Assembly: GCF_014648995.1 (NCBI RefSeq)
Contig: NZ_BMSE01000018.1
Coordinates: forward strand, 124,001 to 188,000
Length of the DNA stretch: 64,000 nt
Direction of reading: 5' to 3'
Origin: Streptomyces massasporeus
Lineage (GTDB): Bacteria > Actinomycetota > Actinomycetes > Streptomycetales > Streptomycetaceae
Shown here piece after piece: positions 1 through 7,237 of the stretch; position 1 is the first letter of the stretch; each line of letters opens with the position of its first letter. The position numbers and the translations under genes are program-made. Below the pieces are notes generated by a model. The model saw only the letters and a list, made by a program, of their open reading frames with translations. It did not search any database and had not been told where the DNA came from.

Positions 1-274
1 CCGCCTCGATCACGGGGGCCGCGGTCGTGGCGAACGGCCCGGCGCAGTTGACCACCGCCTCCGCCCCGGCCAGCGCACGATCGAGCGACTCCGGATCGTC
101 CACCGACGCCGGCCGCACCTCCAGTCCGGGGTGCGACGCCGCCAGCGCCTTCAGCTTGACCTCGTCGCGGCCGGAGAGAACCGGGACGAACCCTCGCCTC
201 CGCAGCTCCGCCACCACGAACCGCCCCGTGTGCCCGTACGCACCGAACACCGTCACAACCCGACCCGCTCCCAT
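1..274 (-). CDS. Saccharopine dehydrogenase-like NAD(P)-binding protein, N-terminal part
   Basis: Reading leftward from the ATG at 274 gives about 91 residues that run off the window edge. The N-terminus carries a Rossmann nucleotide-binding start (VVTVFGAYGHTGRFV, a GxxGxxG-type loop), followed by SGRDEVKLKAL and, near the edge, EAVVNCAGPF. That order is typical of the saccharopine dehydrogenase/trans-acting enoyl reductase-like family of short NAD(P)-binding proteins. The substrate cannot be told from this fragment. It is divergent from the AraC-type regulator that starts at 376, so the two probably share a control region of about 100 bp, and the regulator may control it (inference). Confidence 0.75.
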   Translation of the reverse strand, partial: MGAGRVVTVFGAYGHTGRFVVAELRRRGFVPVLSGRDEVKLKALAASHPGLEVRPASVDDPESLDRALAGAEAVVNCAGPFATTAAPVIEA

Positions 275-362
275 GAGCTCTCCCCTGTGCTCGAACGATC
301 AACTGAGACCATCCTGACGGAGCTGAGCACCCGATCGTGAGTGTCCGGAACGACATGGCCCA

Positions 363-368
363 TACAAT
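363..368 (+). promoter_or_regulatory. -10 box of a likely leaderless promoter for the GlxA-type regulator
   Basis: TACAAT lies seven bases before the ATG at 376, which places the expected transcription start on the start codon itself. No Shine-Dalgarno sequence is visible before the ATG, as expected for a leaderless mRNA. No convincing -35 box was seen. Confidence 0.45.
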
Positions 369-375
369 TACGGAC

Positions 376-1320
376 ATGACCACTGTCGCGCTCGCCGCCA
401 CCGACGGGATGCTGCACTTCGAACTGTCGCTGGCACACGAGGTGTTCGCCGCCGCCCCGGCCGGGGTGACGGCCCCCTGGTACGACCTCACCGTCTGCGG
501 ACCCGCCGCCGTACAGGTCGGCCGGTTCAGGCTGGAGCCCGACGCGGGGCTGGACCGGCTCCGGCAGGCCGACACCGTGATCGTCCCCGGCTGGGCGGAC
601 CTCGACGAGGAACCGCCCGCGCAACTGGTCGACGCGGTGCGCGAAGCCCATGAGGCGGGCGCACGCGTGGCCTCGCTGTGCACGGGCGCGTTCGTACTGG
701 CAGCGGCAGGGATCCTCGACGGGCGGCGCGCCACCACGCACTGGGCGCACACCGACGTCCTGGCCGCCCGCCACCCACGGGTGGAGGTCGACCCGGACGT
801 GCTCTACGTGGACAACGGCAGCGTGCTCACCTCCGCCGGCAAGGCCGCCGCCCTTGACCTGTGCCTGCACCTCGTCCGTCTCGACCTCGGCTCGTCGGTC
901 GCCAACGCCGTCGCCCGCCGCCTGGTCGTGCCGCCGCACCGGGCGGGCGGCCAGGCCCAGTTCGTCACCGCCCCGGTGCCCGACCAGGACGACCACCCGC
1001 TCGCCGCCCTGTTCCCCTGGATCATCGAACGGCTCGACCAGCCTCTGACCGTGCAGGACCTGGCCCGCCGGGCGGGGATGAGCTCCCGTCACCTGGGCCG
1101 CCACTTCAGGGCGGTGACCGGCACGACCCCCCTTCAGTGGCTGCTGACCCAGCGGATCCGGCACGCCCAGGAACTGCTGGAGAAGACCGACGACGGCGTC
1201 GACACCATCGCGGCGGCCACCGGCATGGGCACCGCCACGACGCTGCGCCGCCACTTCAACCGCACGGTCGGGGTCCCCCCGGACGCCTACCGCAGGACGT
1301 TCCGCTCAGGGACTCGCTGA
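376..1320 (+). CDS. GlxA family transcriptional regulator (DJ-1/PfpI + AraC HTH)
   Basis: 314-residue regulator with two domains. Residues about 1-190 form a DJ-1/PfpI (class I amidotransferase-like) ligand domain with the nucleophile-elbow region SLCTGAFVLAAAG followed by LDGRRATTHW. Residues about 215-310 form an AraC/XylS helix-turn-helix pair (LTVQDLARRAGMSSRHLGRHF, with a second helix set near the end). Such proteins bind DNA and control catabolic or stress genes; the ligand is usually unknown. I chose ATG 376 over the in-frame GTG at 337 because homologues start at this point and a -10 box sits seven bases upstream. The stop codon lies inside a 44-bp tandem duplication, so the last residues are duplicated in the DNA but not in the protein. 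Confidence 0.85.
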   Translation: MTTVALAATDGMLHFELSLAHEVFAAAPAGVTAPWYDLTVCGPAAVQVGRFRLEPDAGLDRLRQADTVIVPGWADLDEEPPAQLVDAVREAHEAGARVASLCTGAFVLAAAGILDGRRATTHWAHTDVLAARHPRVEVDPDVLYVDNGSVLTSAGKAAALDLCLHLVRLDLGSSVANAVARRLVVPPHRAGGQAQFVTAPVPDQDDHPLAALFPWIIERLDQPLTVQDLARRAGMSSRHLGRHFRAVTGTTPLQWLLTQRIRHAQELLEKTDDGVDTIAAATGMGTATTLRRHFNRTVGVPPDAYRRTFRSGTR

Positions 1321-1368
1321 CTCCGGACGCCTACCGCAGGACGTTCCGCTCACGGACCCGCTGACTCC
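1281..1368 (+). repeat. 44-bp tandem duplication over the 3' end of the GlxA-type gene
   Basis: Bases 1281-1324 and 1325-1368 match at 42 of 44 positions. Each copy encodes the same end (DAYRRTFRS..TR) and a TGA stop, so the second copy is a non-translated echo lying between the gene and its convergent neighbour. The two mismatches suggest a fairly recent slippage or unequal crossover event. Confidence 0.9.
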
Positions 1369-1375
1369 GGGGCAG

Positions 1376-2035
1376 CTACTCCCGGCCGGCGCCGTACAGG
1401 ACGGCGAACACCCCTGCGGCGCGGGTGCCCTCCGGCGTCTCCCAGGTGCCGCCGACGTGGCCGACGGCTCCCTGCGGAGGGAGGATCCGGCCGTCCGGAG
1501 CCGGCTGCAGGGCACGGTGCAGACGAAGGGTCGTGCCCTGCGACGTGGTCAGTTCGGTGCCTTCCCCGTCGTCGGTCGCGGTGAAGCCCCTGGAGAGGAG
1601 CCCTTCACCGGTGCAGGAGGCGACTACCTCGCGCGCGGGGGTGTCACTGACGTTCTGGTCCTGGGCCTGCGCCCGCCCCTCGATCAAGGCCGCCAACCGG
1701 TCGGCCAGCACCGGGTCATGGCAACCGTCGTAGGCCCAGCGCTGCCCCAGCACACCGTGCTCCATCGTGCCGACGAGAGCGTGCTCCGCTCCTTCCAGCG
1801 GCGCACCGCGATAGGTGAGGGGCACCAGGTACGCCACCGGCTGAGGGCCGGAGGTGTCGGTGACCACCATGAACTCGATCCCCACCTCGCCCTGCGGATC
1901 GTCGAGCCGGAAGCCACCCGCCTTCGCCAACGTCGGTTCGCCGGCGCCACCCCGGTACCACGGACGGGAAGGCAGCCAGGACGTGAGCAGTTCCAGCTTG
2001 GTCGGCTTCAGGGTGGTGCGGTGGATGACGGCCAT
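1376..2035 (-). CDS. Maltokinase N-terminal cap-like protein
   Basis: 219-residue protein from ATG 2035. The start, MAVIHRTTLKPTKLELLTSWLPSR, and the later region YLVPLTYRGAPLEGAEHALVGTMEHGVLG match the cap domain seen at the N-terminus of actinobacterial maltokinases and in stand-alone proteins of the same fold. No kinase domain follows, so enzymatic activity is not implied. The central part (WVYDGCHD-like, VLADRLAALIEGRAQAQ) also fits that family. It is transcribed away from the DHFR-like gene at 2190; direct repeats in the shared 154-bp gap may be an operator. Function unknown; a role near glycogen/trehalose metabolism is only suggested by the fold. Confidence 0.65.
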   Translation of the reverse strand: MAVIHRTTLKPTKLELLTSWLPSRPWYRGGAGEPTLAKAGGFRLDDPQGEVGIEFMVVTDTSGPQPVAYLVPLTYRGAPLEGAEHALVGTMEHGVLGQRWAYDGCHDPVLADRLAALIEGRAQAQDQNVSDTPAREVVASCTGEGLLSRGFTATDDGEGTELTTSQGTTLRLHRALQPAPDGRILPPQGAVGHVGGTWETPEGTRAAGVFAVLYGAGRE

Positions 2036-2127
2036 GCCGAAGGGTCCCTTCCCACGAGTCGTACGGGCGATCACACTTTCGCATCCGCGTGGCGTCGGCA
2101 CACCTGTGGAAGGCGGCAGTCCGTGCG

Positions 2128-2160
2128 CGTAGTTTCCGCAACCCGACGCCGTAGTTTCCG
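2128..2160. promoter_or_regulatory. Direct-repeat operator candidate in a divergent promoter region
   Basis: The 11-mer CGTAGTTTCCG occurs exactly twice, at 2128-2138 and 2150-2160. The centres are 22 bp apart (two helical turns), which fits a dimeric regulator binding one face of the helix. It lies between the divergent genes starting at 2035 and 2190. Confidence 0.4.
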
Positions 2161-2189
2161 ATATCGAACGCCATGCGGAGGAGAAGACC

Positions 2190-2810
2190 ATGACCACGCC
2201 GACGGGCAGGCTGATCTGCGACATCACGATCTCGGCCGACGGGTACTCGGCCGGGCTCGACCAGACGGAGGAGCGACCCTTCGGAGACGACGGCGGCGAC
2301 GGCTCGGGCGCCGGGCTGCACGCCTGGATGTTCGACACACCCGACGAGAACCGGGCCGAGATCGACCGGCTGAACACGGCCGGCGCGTTCATCATGGGGC
2401 GCAACATGTTCGGCCCGGTACGGGGCGCATGGGATCGCCGGTGGAACGGCTGGTGGGGTGGCGACCCGCCGTTCCACGCGCCGGTGTTCGTACTGACCCA
2501 CCACGCGCGCGAGCCGCAGCCGATGGCCGGCGGTACGACGTACCACTTCGTCACCGACGGCATCGTGTCCGCCCTGGACATGGCGCGCACGGCCGCCGGC
2601 GGCGGCGATGTCATCGTCCTCGGCGGCGCGACCACGATCAACCAGTACCTCGCCGCCGGCTTGATCCACGAGCTGCGGCTGCACATCGCGCCCCTCACCC
2701 TCGGCGCCGGCACCCGGCTGTTCGAGGGCGTCCCGCCGCTGGAACTGGAGCAGCTGACGTCACGGGCGGCGAGCCGGGTCACGCACGTGACCTACCGCGT
2801 GTCGACCTGA
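2190..2810 (+). CDS. Dihydrofolate reductase family protein (RibD C-terminal fold)
   Basis: 206-residue NADPH-binding reductase of the RibD-C/DHFR-like family. Visible family features are the first strand LICDITISADGYSAG, the GAFIMGRNMFGP segment that lines the cofactor site, HAPVFVLTHH, VIVLGGATTINQYLAAGLIHELRLHIAPLTLGAGTRLFEG, and the short C-terminal strand. Proteins of this kind are common in streptomycetes as single genes with unknown substrates; riboflavin synthesis is unlikely because no deaminase domain or rib gene is near. ATG 2190 is preceded by GGAGGAG at the proper distance. The 3' end overlaps the antisense end of the truncated membrane protein at 2779-3063. Confidence 0.85.
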   Translation: MTTPTGRLICDITISADGYSAGLDQTEERPFGDDGGDGSGAGLHAWMFDTPDENRAEIDRLNTAGAFIMGRNMFGPVRGAWDRRWNGWWGGDPPFHAPVFVLTHHAREPQPMAGGTTYHFVTDGIVSALDMARTAAGGGDVIVLGGATTINQYLAAGLIHELRLHIAPLTLGAGTRLFEGVPPLELEQLTSRAASRVTHVTYRVST

Positions 2811-3063
2811 GCGGTCGGGAGGCCGGAGAAGCCCTTCCCGGATGGGACGGCGCCTCGTTCAGCGCCCACAGCCCGATCAGCGTGGCCGGTGCGAACACGA
2901 CGGTGATGAGCACGGCGAGGACCAGCCTGCGGCGGCGTTCGCGGCGCAGCCACTCGCCGCGTGCCGTGCGGTAGGCGTCCGGCGCGGCCTGCGCCCCGCC
3001 GGCGAGCGCGGCCAGGGCCTCGGCCGGCTCCCGCTCCGTGCGGTCCGGGTCGGTGTGGTTCAT
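2779..3063 (-). CDS. Truncated single-pass membrane protein, relic partner of a sigma factor
   Basis: 94 residues: a charged N-terminus (about 1-45), one membrane helix (about 48-70, LVLAVLITVVFAPATLIGLWAL) and a short low-complexity tail. Its ATG overlaps the stop of the sigma-factor relic (ATGA at 3060-3063), the arrangement usual for SigE-family sigma genes and their membrane partners. Those partners normally have a large extracytoplasmic domain; here the reading frame ends 24 residues after the helix, inside the 3' end of the DHFR-like gene. I infer that the downstream part was lost with the upstream part of the sigma gene. It may not be functional. Confidence 0.5.
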   Translation of the reverse strand: MNHTDPDRTEREPAEALAALAGGAQAAPDAYRTARGEWLRRERRRRLVLAVLITVVFAPATLIGLWALNEAPSHPGRASPASRPLRSTRGRSRA

Positions 3064-3210
3064 CGCCGGGCCTCCATCGCCTGGGTCAGTGCGGCGAGGC
3101 CGCGCGCGGTGTGCGTCTTCACCGAGCCGGAGGAGATGCCCATCGCGGCGGCGATCTCGCCCTCCTTCAGCCCGAGCCAGTGCCGCAGGACGAGCGCCTC
3201 GCGCTGCCGG
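3060..3210 (-). pseudogene. Relic of an ECF sigma factor (SigE family), region 4 only
   Basis: The reading frame ending at the TGA overlapping the ATG at 3063 encodes RQREALVLRHWLGLKEGEIA, then AAMGISSGSVKTHTARGLAAL. This is the region 4 helix-turn-helix of SigE-family (SCO-type) ECF sigma factors. No region 2 precedes it; the similarity stops near 3211-3232, where the plus strand starts to look like a different gene. About two thirds of the normal sigma gene is missing. Confidence 0.7.
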
Positions 3211-3232
3211 GCCAACAGGTGTTGCAAATGCC

Positions 3233-3400
3233 GGTGTCGTCAACGCCACCGGCGCCGCCGCGCCCGACGCCTGGCGACGCGTCGTGGCCCTGCTGATCCA
3301 GTCCTTCGAGACCCGGCCCGCGGCCCCCTGCCCGCCTCGCCCGAGCACGACGCCCTTTACCAGGCGATGCTCCGTCCCGGTCCTGCAGGCGCGGCGGCGT
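3233..3400 (+). pseudogene. Possible relic of a TetR-type regulator C-terminus, frameshifted
   Basis: From 3233 the plus strand reads GVVNATGAAAPDAWRRVVAL then LIQSFETRP, and after a one-base shift near 3330 continues as LPASPEHDALYQAMLRPGPA. The amphipathic pattern resembles the C-terminal ligand domain and tail of some streptomycete TetR proteins. No start, no DNA-binding domain and a frameshift are visible, so it is a remnant. The family call is tentative. Confidence 0.35.
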
Positions 3401-3507
3401 CTCGCTCGGGCGAGTGTCCGGCGGAACCCGCCGAGCGCCCGGCACGGCGGGATGCGGACGACCGGGACGGCCGTGCGCCTGACTGACACGTACGTCACGC
3501 CCTGCGC

Positions 3508-3534
3508 CCGTATCGATAGGTCCGGCCTATACGG
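3508..3534. promoter_or_regulatory. Operator candidate upstream of dctA
   Basis: Nested inverted repeats: CCGTAT (3508-3513) with ATACGG (3529-3534), and ATAGG (3516-3520) with CCTAT (3526-3530). The segment CGTATCGATAG (3509-3519) recurs with one mismatch at 7155-7165, upstream of the dehydrogenase gene of the same pathway. A LysR-type regulator gene lies between the two target units. Confidence 0.5.
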
Positions 3535-3640
3535 GGCATCGATTTTTGGTCGTGGACCCCCCGCCCCGCCGCCCGGTTCACTGTGCCGCAAGCTGGCGCG
3601 GACCGATCGGGCTCGGTGTCGCGCGATCAGGGAGGCTGCA

Positions 3641-5032
3641 ATGACGCATACCCCGGGCAACGGACGAGCCGAGCAGGCCGCGCGGATCGCGGCGAAGCCG
3701 TGGTACCGGCAGTTGTACGTCCAGGTGCTGGTGGCGATCGTGATCGGCATTGTGCTGGGCTGGCGGTGGCCGGATCTGGCCACCGACATGGAGCCGATCG
3801 GCACGACGTTCATCACCGCGATGAAGATGCTCATCGGTCCGATCGTCTTCCTGACGATCATCGGAGGCATCGCCGGCGTCGCGGACCTGAAGAAGGTCGG
3901 ACGCACCGGGGTCAAGGCACTGGCCTACTTCCAGATCGGCACGCTCGTCGCGCTGCTGACCGGACTGATCGCGATCAACGTCTTCCGCCTCGGCGACGGC
4001 GTCCACGCCGACCCGGCGACCCTCAAGACGTCCGGCGACGCGAGCCAGTACGTCTCCCAGGGAGAACACCAGCACTGGTGGGAGTTCCTCACGGGCATCG
4101 TGCCGAACAGTTTCTTCGGCCCCTTCGTGGAGGGGAACATCCTCCAGGTCATCTTCCTGGCCGTGGTCTTCGGCATCGCGATCAAGATGGTCGGCAAGAC
4201 CGGCGAACCGATCATCGCCGCCGTGGGCCGCCTGACCGAGGTCGTCTTCAAGGTCCTGTCCTTCGTCATGAAGGCCGCGCCTCTGGGCGCCTTCGGCGCG
4301 ATGTCGTACGCCATCGGAAAGTTCGGCCTGTCCACGCTGACCAGCCTCGGCTCGCTGATCCTCCTCTTCTACGTCACCTCGGCGCTGTTCGTCGTACTCG
4401 TGCTCGGTGGCGTGCTCGCCCTGTACGTGCGGCTGAACATCTTCCAGCTCTTCCGCTACTTCAAGGAGGAGTTCTGGCTGATCCTCGGCACCTCGACCGC
4501 CGAGCCGGCCCTGCCCGGACTCATGCGCAAGCTGCAGTTCATGGGGGCGGAACGGCCCACGGTCGGTCTGGTCGTGCCGACCGGCTACAGCTTCAACCTG
4601 GACGGGGCGGCGATCTACCTCTCGCTGGCCACGCTCTACATCGCGCAGGCCACCGACACCTCGCTCTCCCTCGGCCAGCAACTCGGGCTGCTGGCCGTCA
4701 TGTTGCTGACGTCGAAGGGCGCCGCGGGTGTCGCCGGAGGGGGATTCATCGCACTGACCGCGACCCTCTCCACGGTCGGCTCGGTCCCGGCGGCGGGCAT
4801 CATGCTCATCTTCGGCATCGACAAGTTCATGTCCGAGTGCCGGGCCCTGGTGAACTTCTTCGGCAACGCCGTCGCCACCCTGTTCGTCGCCAAGTGGGAG
4901 AACGGCCTGGACCTGGAACGGGCACGGGAGGTACTGGCCGGTCGGGTGGGAGAGCCGCCGGCGACCGAGGCCGAGGACGTACAGCCGGTCGCCGTCCCCC
5001 GCGCCCCGCACACGGCAGAGGTGACGCCCTGA
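3641..5032 (+). CDS. dctA: C4-dicarboxylate:cation symporter DctA
   Basis: 463-residue secondary transporter of the DAACS (dicarboxylate/amino acid:cation symporter) family, with about eight membrane helices plus two re-entrant loops. The HP1 region reads ILGTSTAEPALPGLMRKLQF and the substrate/cation region VGLVVPTGYSFNLDGAAIYL; both are hallmark DctA segments. It takes up succinate, fumarate, malate or related acids with protons or sodium. ATG 3641 has GGAGG six bases upstream. Its stop overlaps the start of the glycerate kinase gene by one base, so the two are co-translated. With the dehydrogenase at 7238 the likely physiological substrate is tartrate or D-malate (inference from context). 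Confidence 0.92.
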   Translation: MTHTPGNGRAEQAARIAAKPWYRQLYVQVLVAIVIGIVLGWRWPDLATDMEPIGTTFITAMKMLIGPIVFLTIIGGIAGVADLKKVGRTGVKALAYFQIGTLVALLTGLIAINVFRLGDGVHADPATLKTSGDASQYVSQGEHQHWWEFLTGIVPNSFFGPFVEGNILQVIFLAVVFGIAIKMVGKTGEPIIAAVGRLTEVVFKVLSFVMKAAPLGAFGAMSYAIGKFGLSTLTSLGSLILLFYVTSALFVVLVLGGVLALYVRLNIFQLFRYFKEEFWLILGTSTAEPALPGLMRKLQFMGAERPTVGLVVPTGYSFNLDGAAIYLSLATLYIAQATDTSLSLGQQLGLLAVMLLTSKGAAGVAGGGFIALTATLSTVGSVPAAGIMLIFGIDKFMSECRALVNFFGNAVATLFVAKWENGLDLERAREVLAGRVGEPPATEAEDVQPVAVPRAPHTAEVTP

Positions 5033-6183
5033 TGGTGTCCGTGCTGATCGCCCCGGACAAGTTCAAGGGCTCGCTCAGTGCCGACGACGTGGCCCTCGCG
5101 CTGGAGCGCGGGCTGCTCGAAGCCGCGCCCGAGGCGCGGGTCGTCCGCCTCCCGTTGGCGGACGGGGGAGAGGGGAGCGTGGCCGCGGCCTGTGCGGGCC
5201 GGTTCAGCGCGGAGAAGGTCACGGTGAGCGGGCCGACCGGCCGGCCCGTCACGGCCGAACTCGCGGTGCACGGCCGTACCGTCCTCATCGAGGCGGCCGC
5301 CGTCTGTGGACTCGGCGTTCTCCCGGGCGGACGCAAGGCGCCGCTCACGGCCACCAGCAGGGGTGTCGGCCAGGCCCTGCGCCACGCACTGGCAAGCGGG
5401 GCGGACACGATCGTCCTGGCGCTCGGCGGGGTCGCCACCACCGACGGCGGCGCGGGCCTGCTGCAGTCCCTCGGTGCGACACTGGCCCGCGAGGACGGCA
5501 CCCCGATCGGTCCCGGCGGCGCAGGACTCGCCGAACTCCACACGGCCGACATCGCCGAGGCCCGCGCGGCTCTGGCAGGAGTCGATCTCGTCCTGGCCAC
5601 CGATGTCGTCAACCCGCTGCTCGGGCCGACGGGCACCGCCGCCGTCTACGGTCCTCAGAAGGGCGCCACCGCCGACGGGGTGCGCGAACTGGACGACGCC
5701 CTCGCCGGGTTGGTACGGCGACTGCGGGCCGGGGGAGTCGCGCAGGCGGCGCGCCTCGCCGACGCCCCGGGTGCCGGGGCAGCCGGCGGGCTGGGACACG
5801 CCGGGATGCTGCTCGGTGGACGGGTGTGCTCGGGGGCCGACTACTTCCTCACGCTGCTCGGGGCCGACGAACCGCTGGCCGCGAGCGACTTCGTCGTGAC
5901 CGGCGAAGGCAGTCTCGACGAGCAGTCCTTGTCGGGCAAGCTTCCGGTCGCACTCGCCCGGCGCGCCCGTCGACCGGGCGTCGCGGTGCACGCGGTCGCC
6001 GGCCGCTGCACCCTGCCCCGTGACCGAACGGCAGCCCTCTTCCGCTCCGTCCAGGCCCTGACGGACCTGACCGACCAGGACTGTGCGCGGGACAGCGCCC
6101 TGTCCGCGCACCTGCTCGCCCAGTGCGGACGTAGCATCGCCGACCGCTGGATCGGATGCCGAGGAACGGAAACCGGCAGGTAG
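5032..6183 (+). CDS. Glycerate kinase (GlxK/GarK type)
   Basis: 383 residues, the usual length for bacterial glycerate 2-kinases that form 2-phosphoglycerate from D-glycerate and ATP. Clear family motifs: IAPDKFKGSLSA at the N-terminus, LPLADGGEGS, LALGGVATTDGGAGLLQSLG, ATDVVNPLLGPTGTAAVYGP and DFVVTGEGSLDEQSLSGKLP near the C-terminus. It starts inside the dctA stop codon (TGATG). The enzyme would take the glycerate released when tartrate is oxidised and decarboxylated by the dehydrogenase at 7238 and pass it to lower glycolysis. The last residues after DRWIG are low in conservation. Confidence 0.92.
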   Translation: MVSVLIAPDKFKGSLSADDVALALERGLLEAAPEARVVRLPLADGGEGSVAAACAGRFSAEKVTVSGPTGRPVTAELAVHGRTVLIEAAAVCGLGVLPGGRKAPLTATSRGVGQALRHALASGADTIVLALGGVATTDGGAGLLQSLGATLAREDGTPIGPGGAGLAELHTADIAEARAALAGVDLVLATDVVNPLLGPTGTAAVYGPQKGATADGVRELDDALAGLVRRLRAGGVAQAARLADAPGAGAAGGLGHAGMLLGGRVCSGADYFLTLLGADEPLAASDFVVTGEGSLDEQSLSGKLPVALARRARRPGVAVHAVAGRCTLPRDRTAALFRSVQALTDLTDQDCARDSALSAHLLAQCGRSIADRWIGCRGTETGR

Positions 6184-6225
6184 GCTCGTTGCGCCTGTCG
6201 TACCAGCACAGAGCGGGGAGGCGCC

Positions 6226-7125
6226 GTGGACGCCCGGCAACTGGAGTACTTCCTCGCCATCGTCGAGCACGGTGGATTCAGCAAGGCCGCCGCCGCCCTC
6301 CACGTGGCCCAGCCGTCGCTGTCGCAGGCGATGGCGAACCTGGAGGCCGATCTGGGGGTGGCCCTCTTCCACCGGGTGGGCCGGGGTGTCGTCCTGAGCG
6401 AGGCCGGCCAGGAACTGCTGGAGCCGAGTCGGCGTGTGCTGCGCGACCTGGCCGCCGTACGCGACACCGCGGCCGCGCTCGCCGGGCTGCACGGCGGCAC
6501 GGTCGAGGTCGCCACCATGCCCTCGCCGGGCATCGAACCGCTCACCACCCTCATCCACCGCTTCGCCGAGCTGCATCCGTCGGTGACGGTGAGCACCCAG
6601 GCCGCCTTCACCCCGGACGAGGTCGTCTCCCTGGTGCGCAGCGGCGCCTGCGAACTGGGTCTGCTGGGCAGCTCCGTCCCCGTGCACCCGTCCGGTCTTG
6701 ACGTGCTTCACGTCGAGGACCAGCCGTTCGTGGTCGTCGCCGCGCCCGGCGGGGCGATCGAGGACGACGTCACGATCCGGCCCGGGGACCTGGTCGGACA
6801 GAAGCTCATCGCGTCCCGCACCGGCAGCCTGATGCGCAGCATCGTGGACGACATCACCGCGGGCGGCACGGGAGCGGAGATTGTGACCGTCGTCGACCAC
6901 CGCACCTCGATCCTGCCCCTGGTCCTGACCGGGGTCGGAGTCGCCGTGCTGCCCTCCTCCTGGACCCGGCTGGCCCGCCGCTGCGGTGCCGTGGTCGCCC
7001 CCATCGAACCGACTGCCCACCTCCACGTGGTGATGGTCAGCCTGCCCGCGCACCTCACGCCGGCGGCGCGGGCGTTCCTCGCCCTCACCAGGTCGCTGGC
7101 GCAGCGACGGGGCCGTACCGGCTGA
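6226..7125 (+). CDS. LysR family transcriptional regulator
   Basis: 299 residues. The winged HTH occupies residues 1-60 (LEYFLAIVEHGGFSKAAAAL, then HVAQPSLSQAMANLEADLGV), and a periplasmic-binding-protein-like effector domain follows (about 90-295, with GTVEVATMPSPGIEPLTTLI). GTG 6226 is preceded by GGGGAGG. It lies in the same direction between the dctA-kinase pair and the dehydrogenase gene. Most LysR proteins activate neighbouring catabolic genes on binding a pathway acid, so this one probably senses tartrate, malate or a product. Matching operator-like sequences at 3508-3534 and 7155-7165 support this (inference). Confidence 0.88.
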   Translation: MDARQLEYFLAIVEHGGFSKAAAALHVAQPSLSQAMANLEADLGVALFHRVGRGVVLSEAGQELLEPSRRVLRDLAAVRDTAAALAGLHGGTVEVATMPSPGIEPLTTLIHRFAELHPSVTVSTQAAFTPDEVVSLVRSGACELGLLGSSVPVHPSGLDVLHVEDQPFVVVAAPGGAIEDDVTIRPGDLVGQKLIASRTGSLMRSIVDDITAGGTGAEIVTVVDHRTSILPLVLTGVGVAVLPSSWTRLARRCGAVVAPIEPTAHLHVVMVSLPAHLTPAARAFLALTRSLAQRRGRTG

Positions 7126-7154
7126 CGCAGGACCGATCGGCCACGCCTATGCGT

Positions 7155-7165
7155 CGTATCGAAAG
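7155..7165. promoter_or_regulatory. Operator candidate upstream of the tartrate/D-malate dehydrogenase gene
   Basis: CGTATCGAAAG matches the dctA upstream element CGTATCGATAG at 10 of 11 bases. It lies 72 bp before the start codon at 7238. Confidence 0.45.
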
Positions 7166-7237
7166 CAGGTCTTGGACGCGCCCTGATGTCGGTGTGTTGA
7201 CTCGGACCGACCGCACGACAGCGAGCCGGAGGCCCCC

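Noticed and set aside
4636..7053. Very long open frame on the minus strand opposite dctA, glycerate kinase and the LysR gene
   Set aside because: It is a by-product of the G+C-rich third positions of the plus-strand genes; its translation is Gly/Arg/Asp-rich with no family features.
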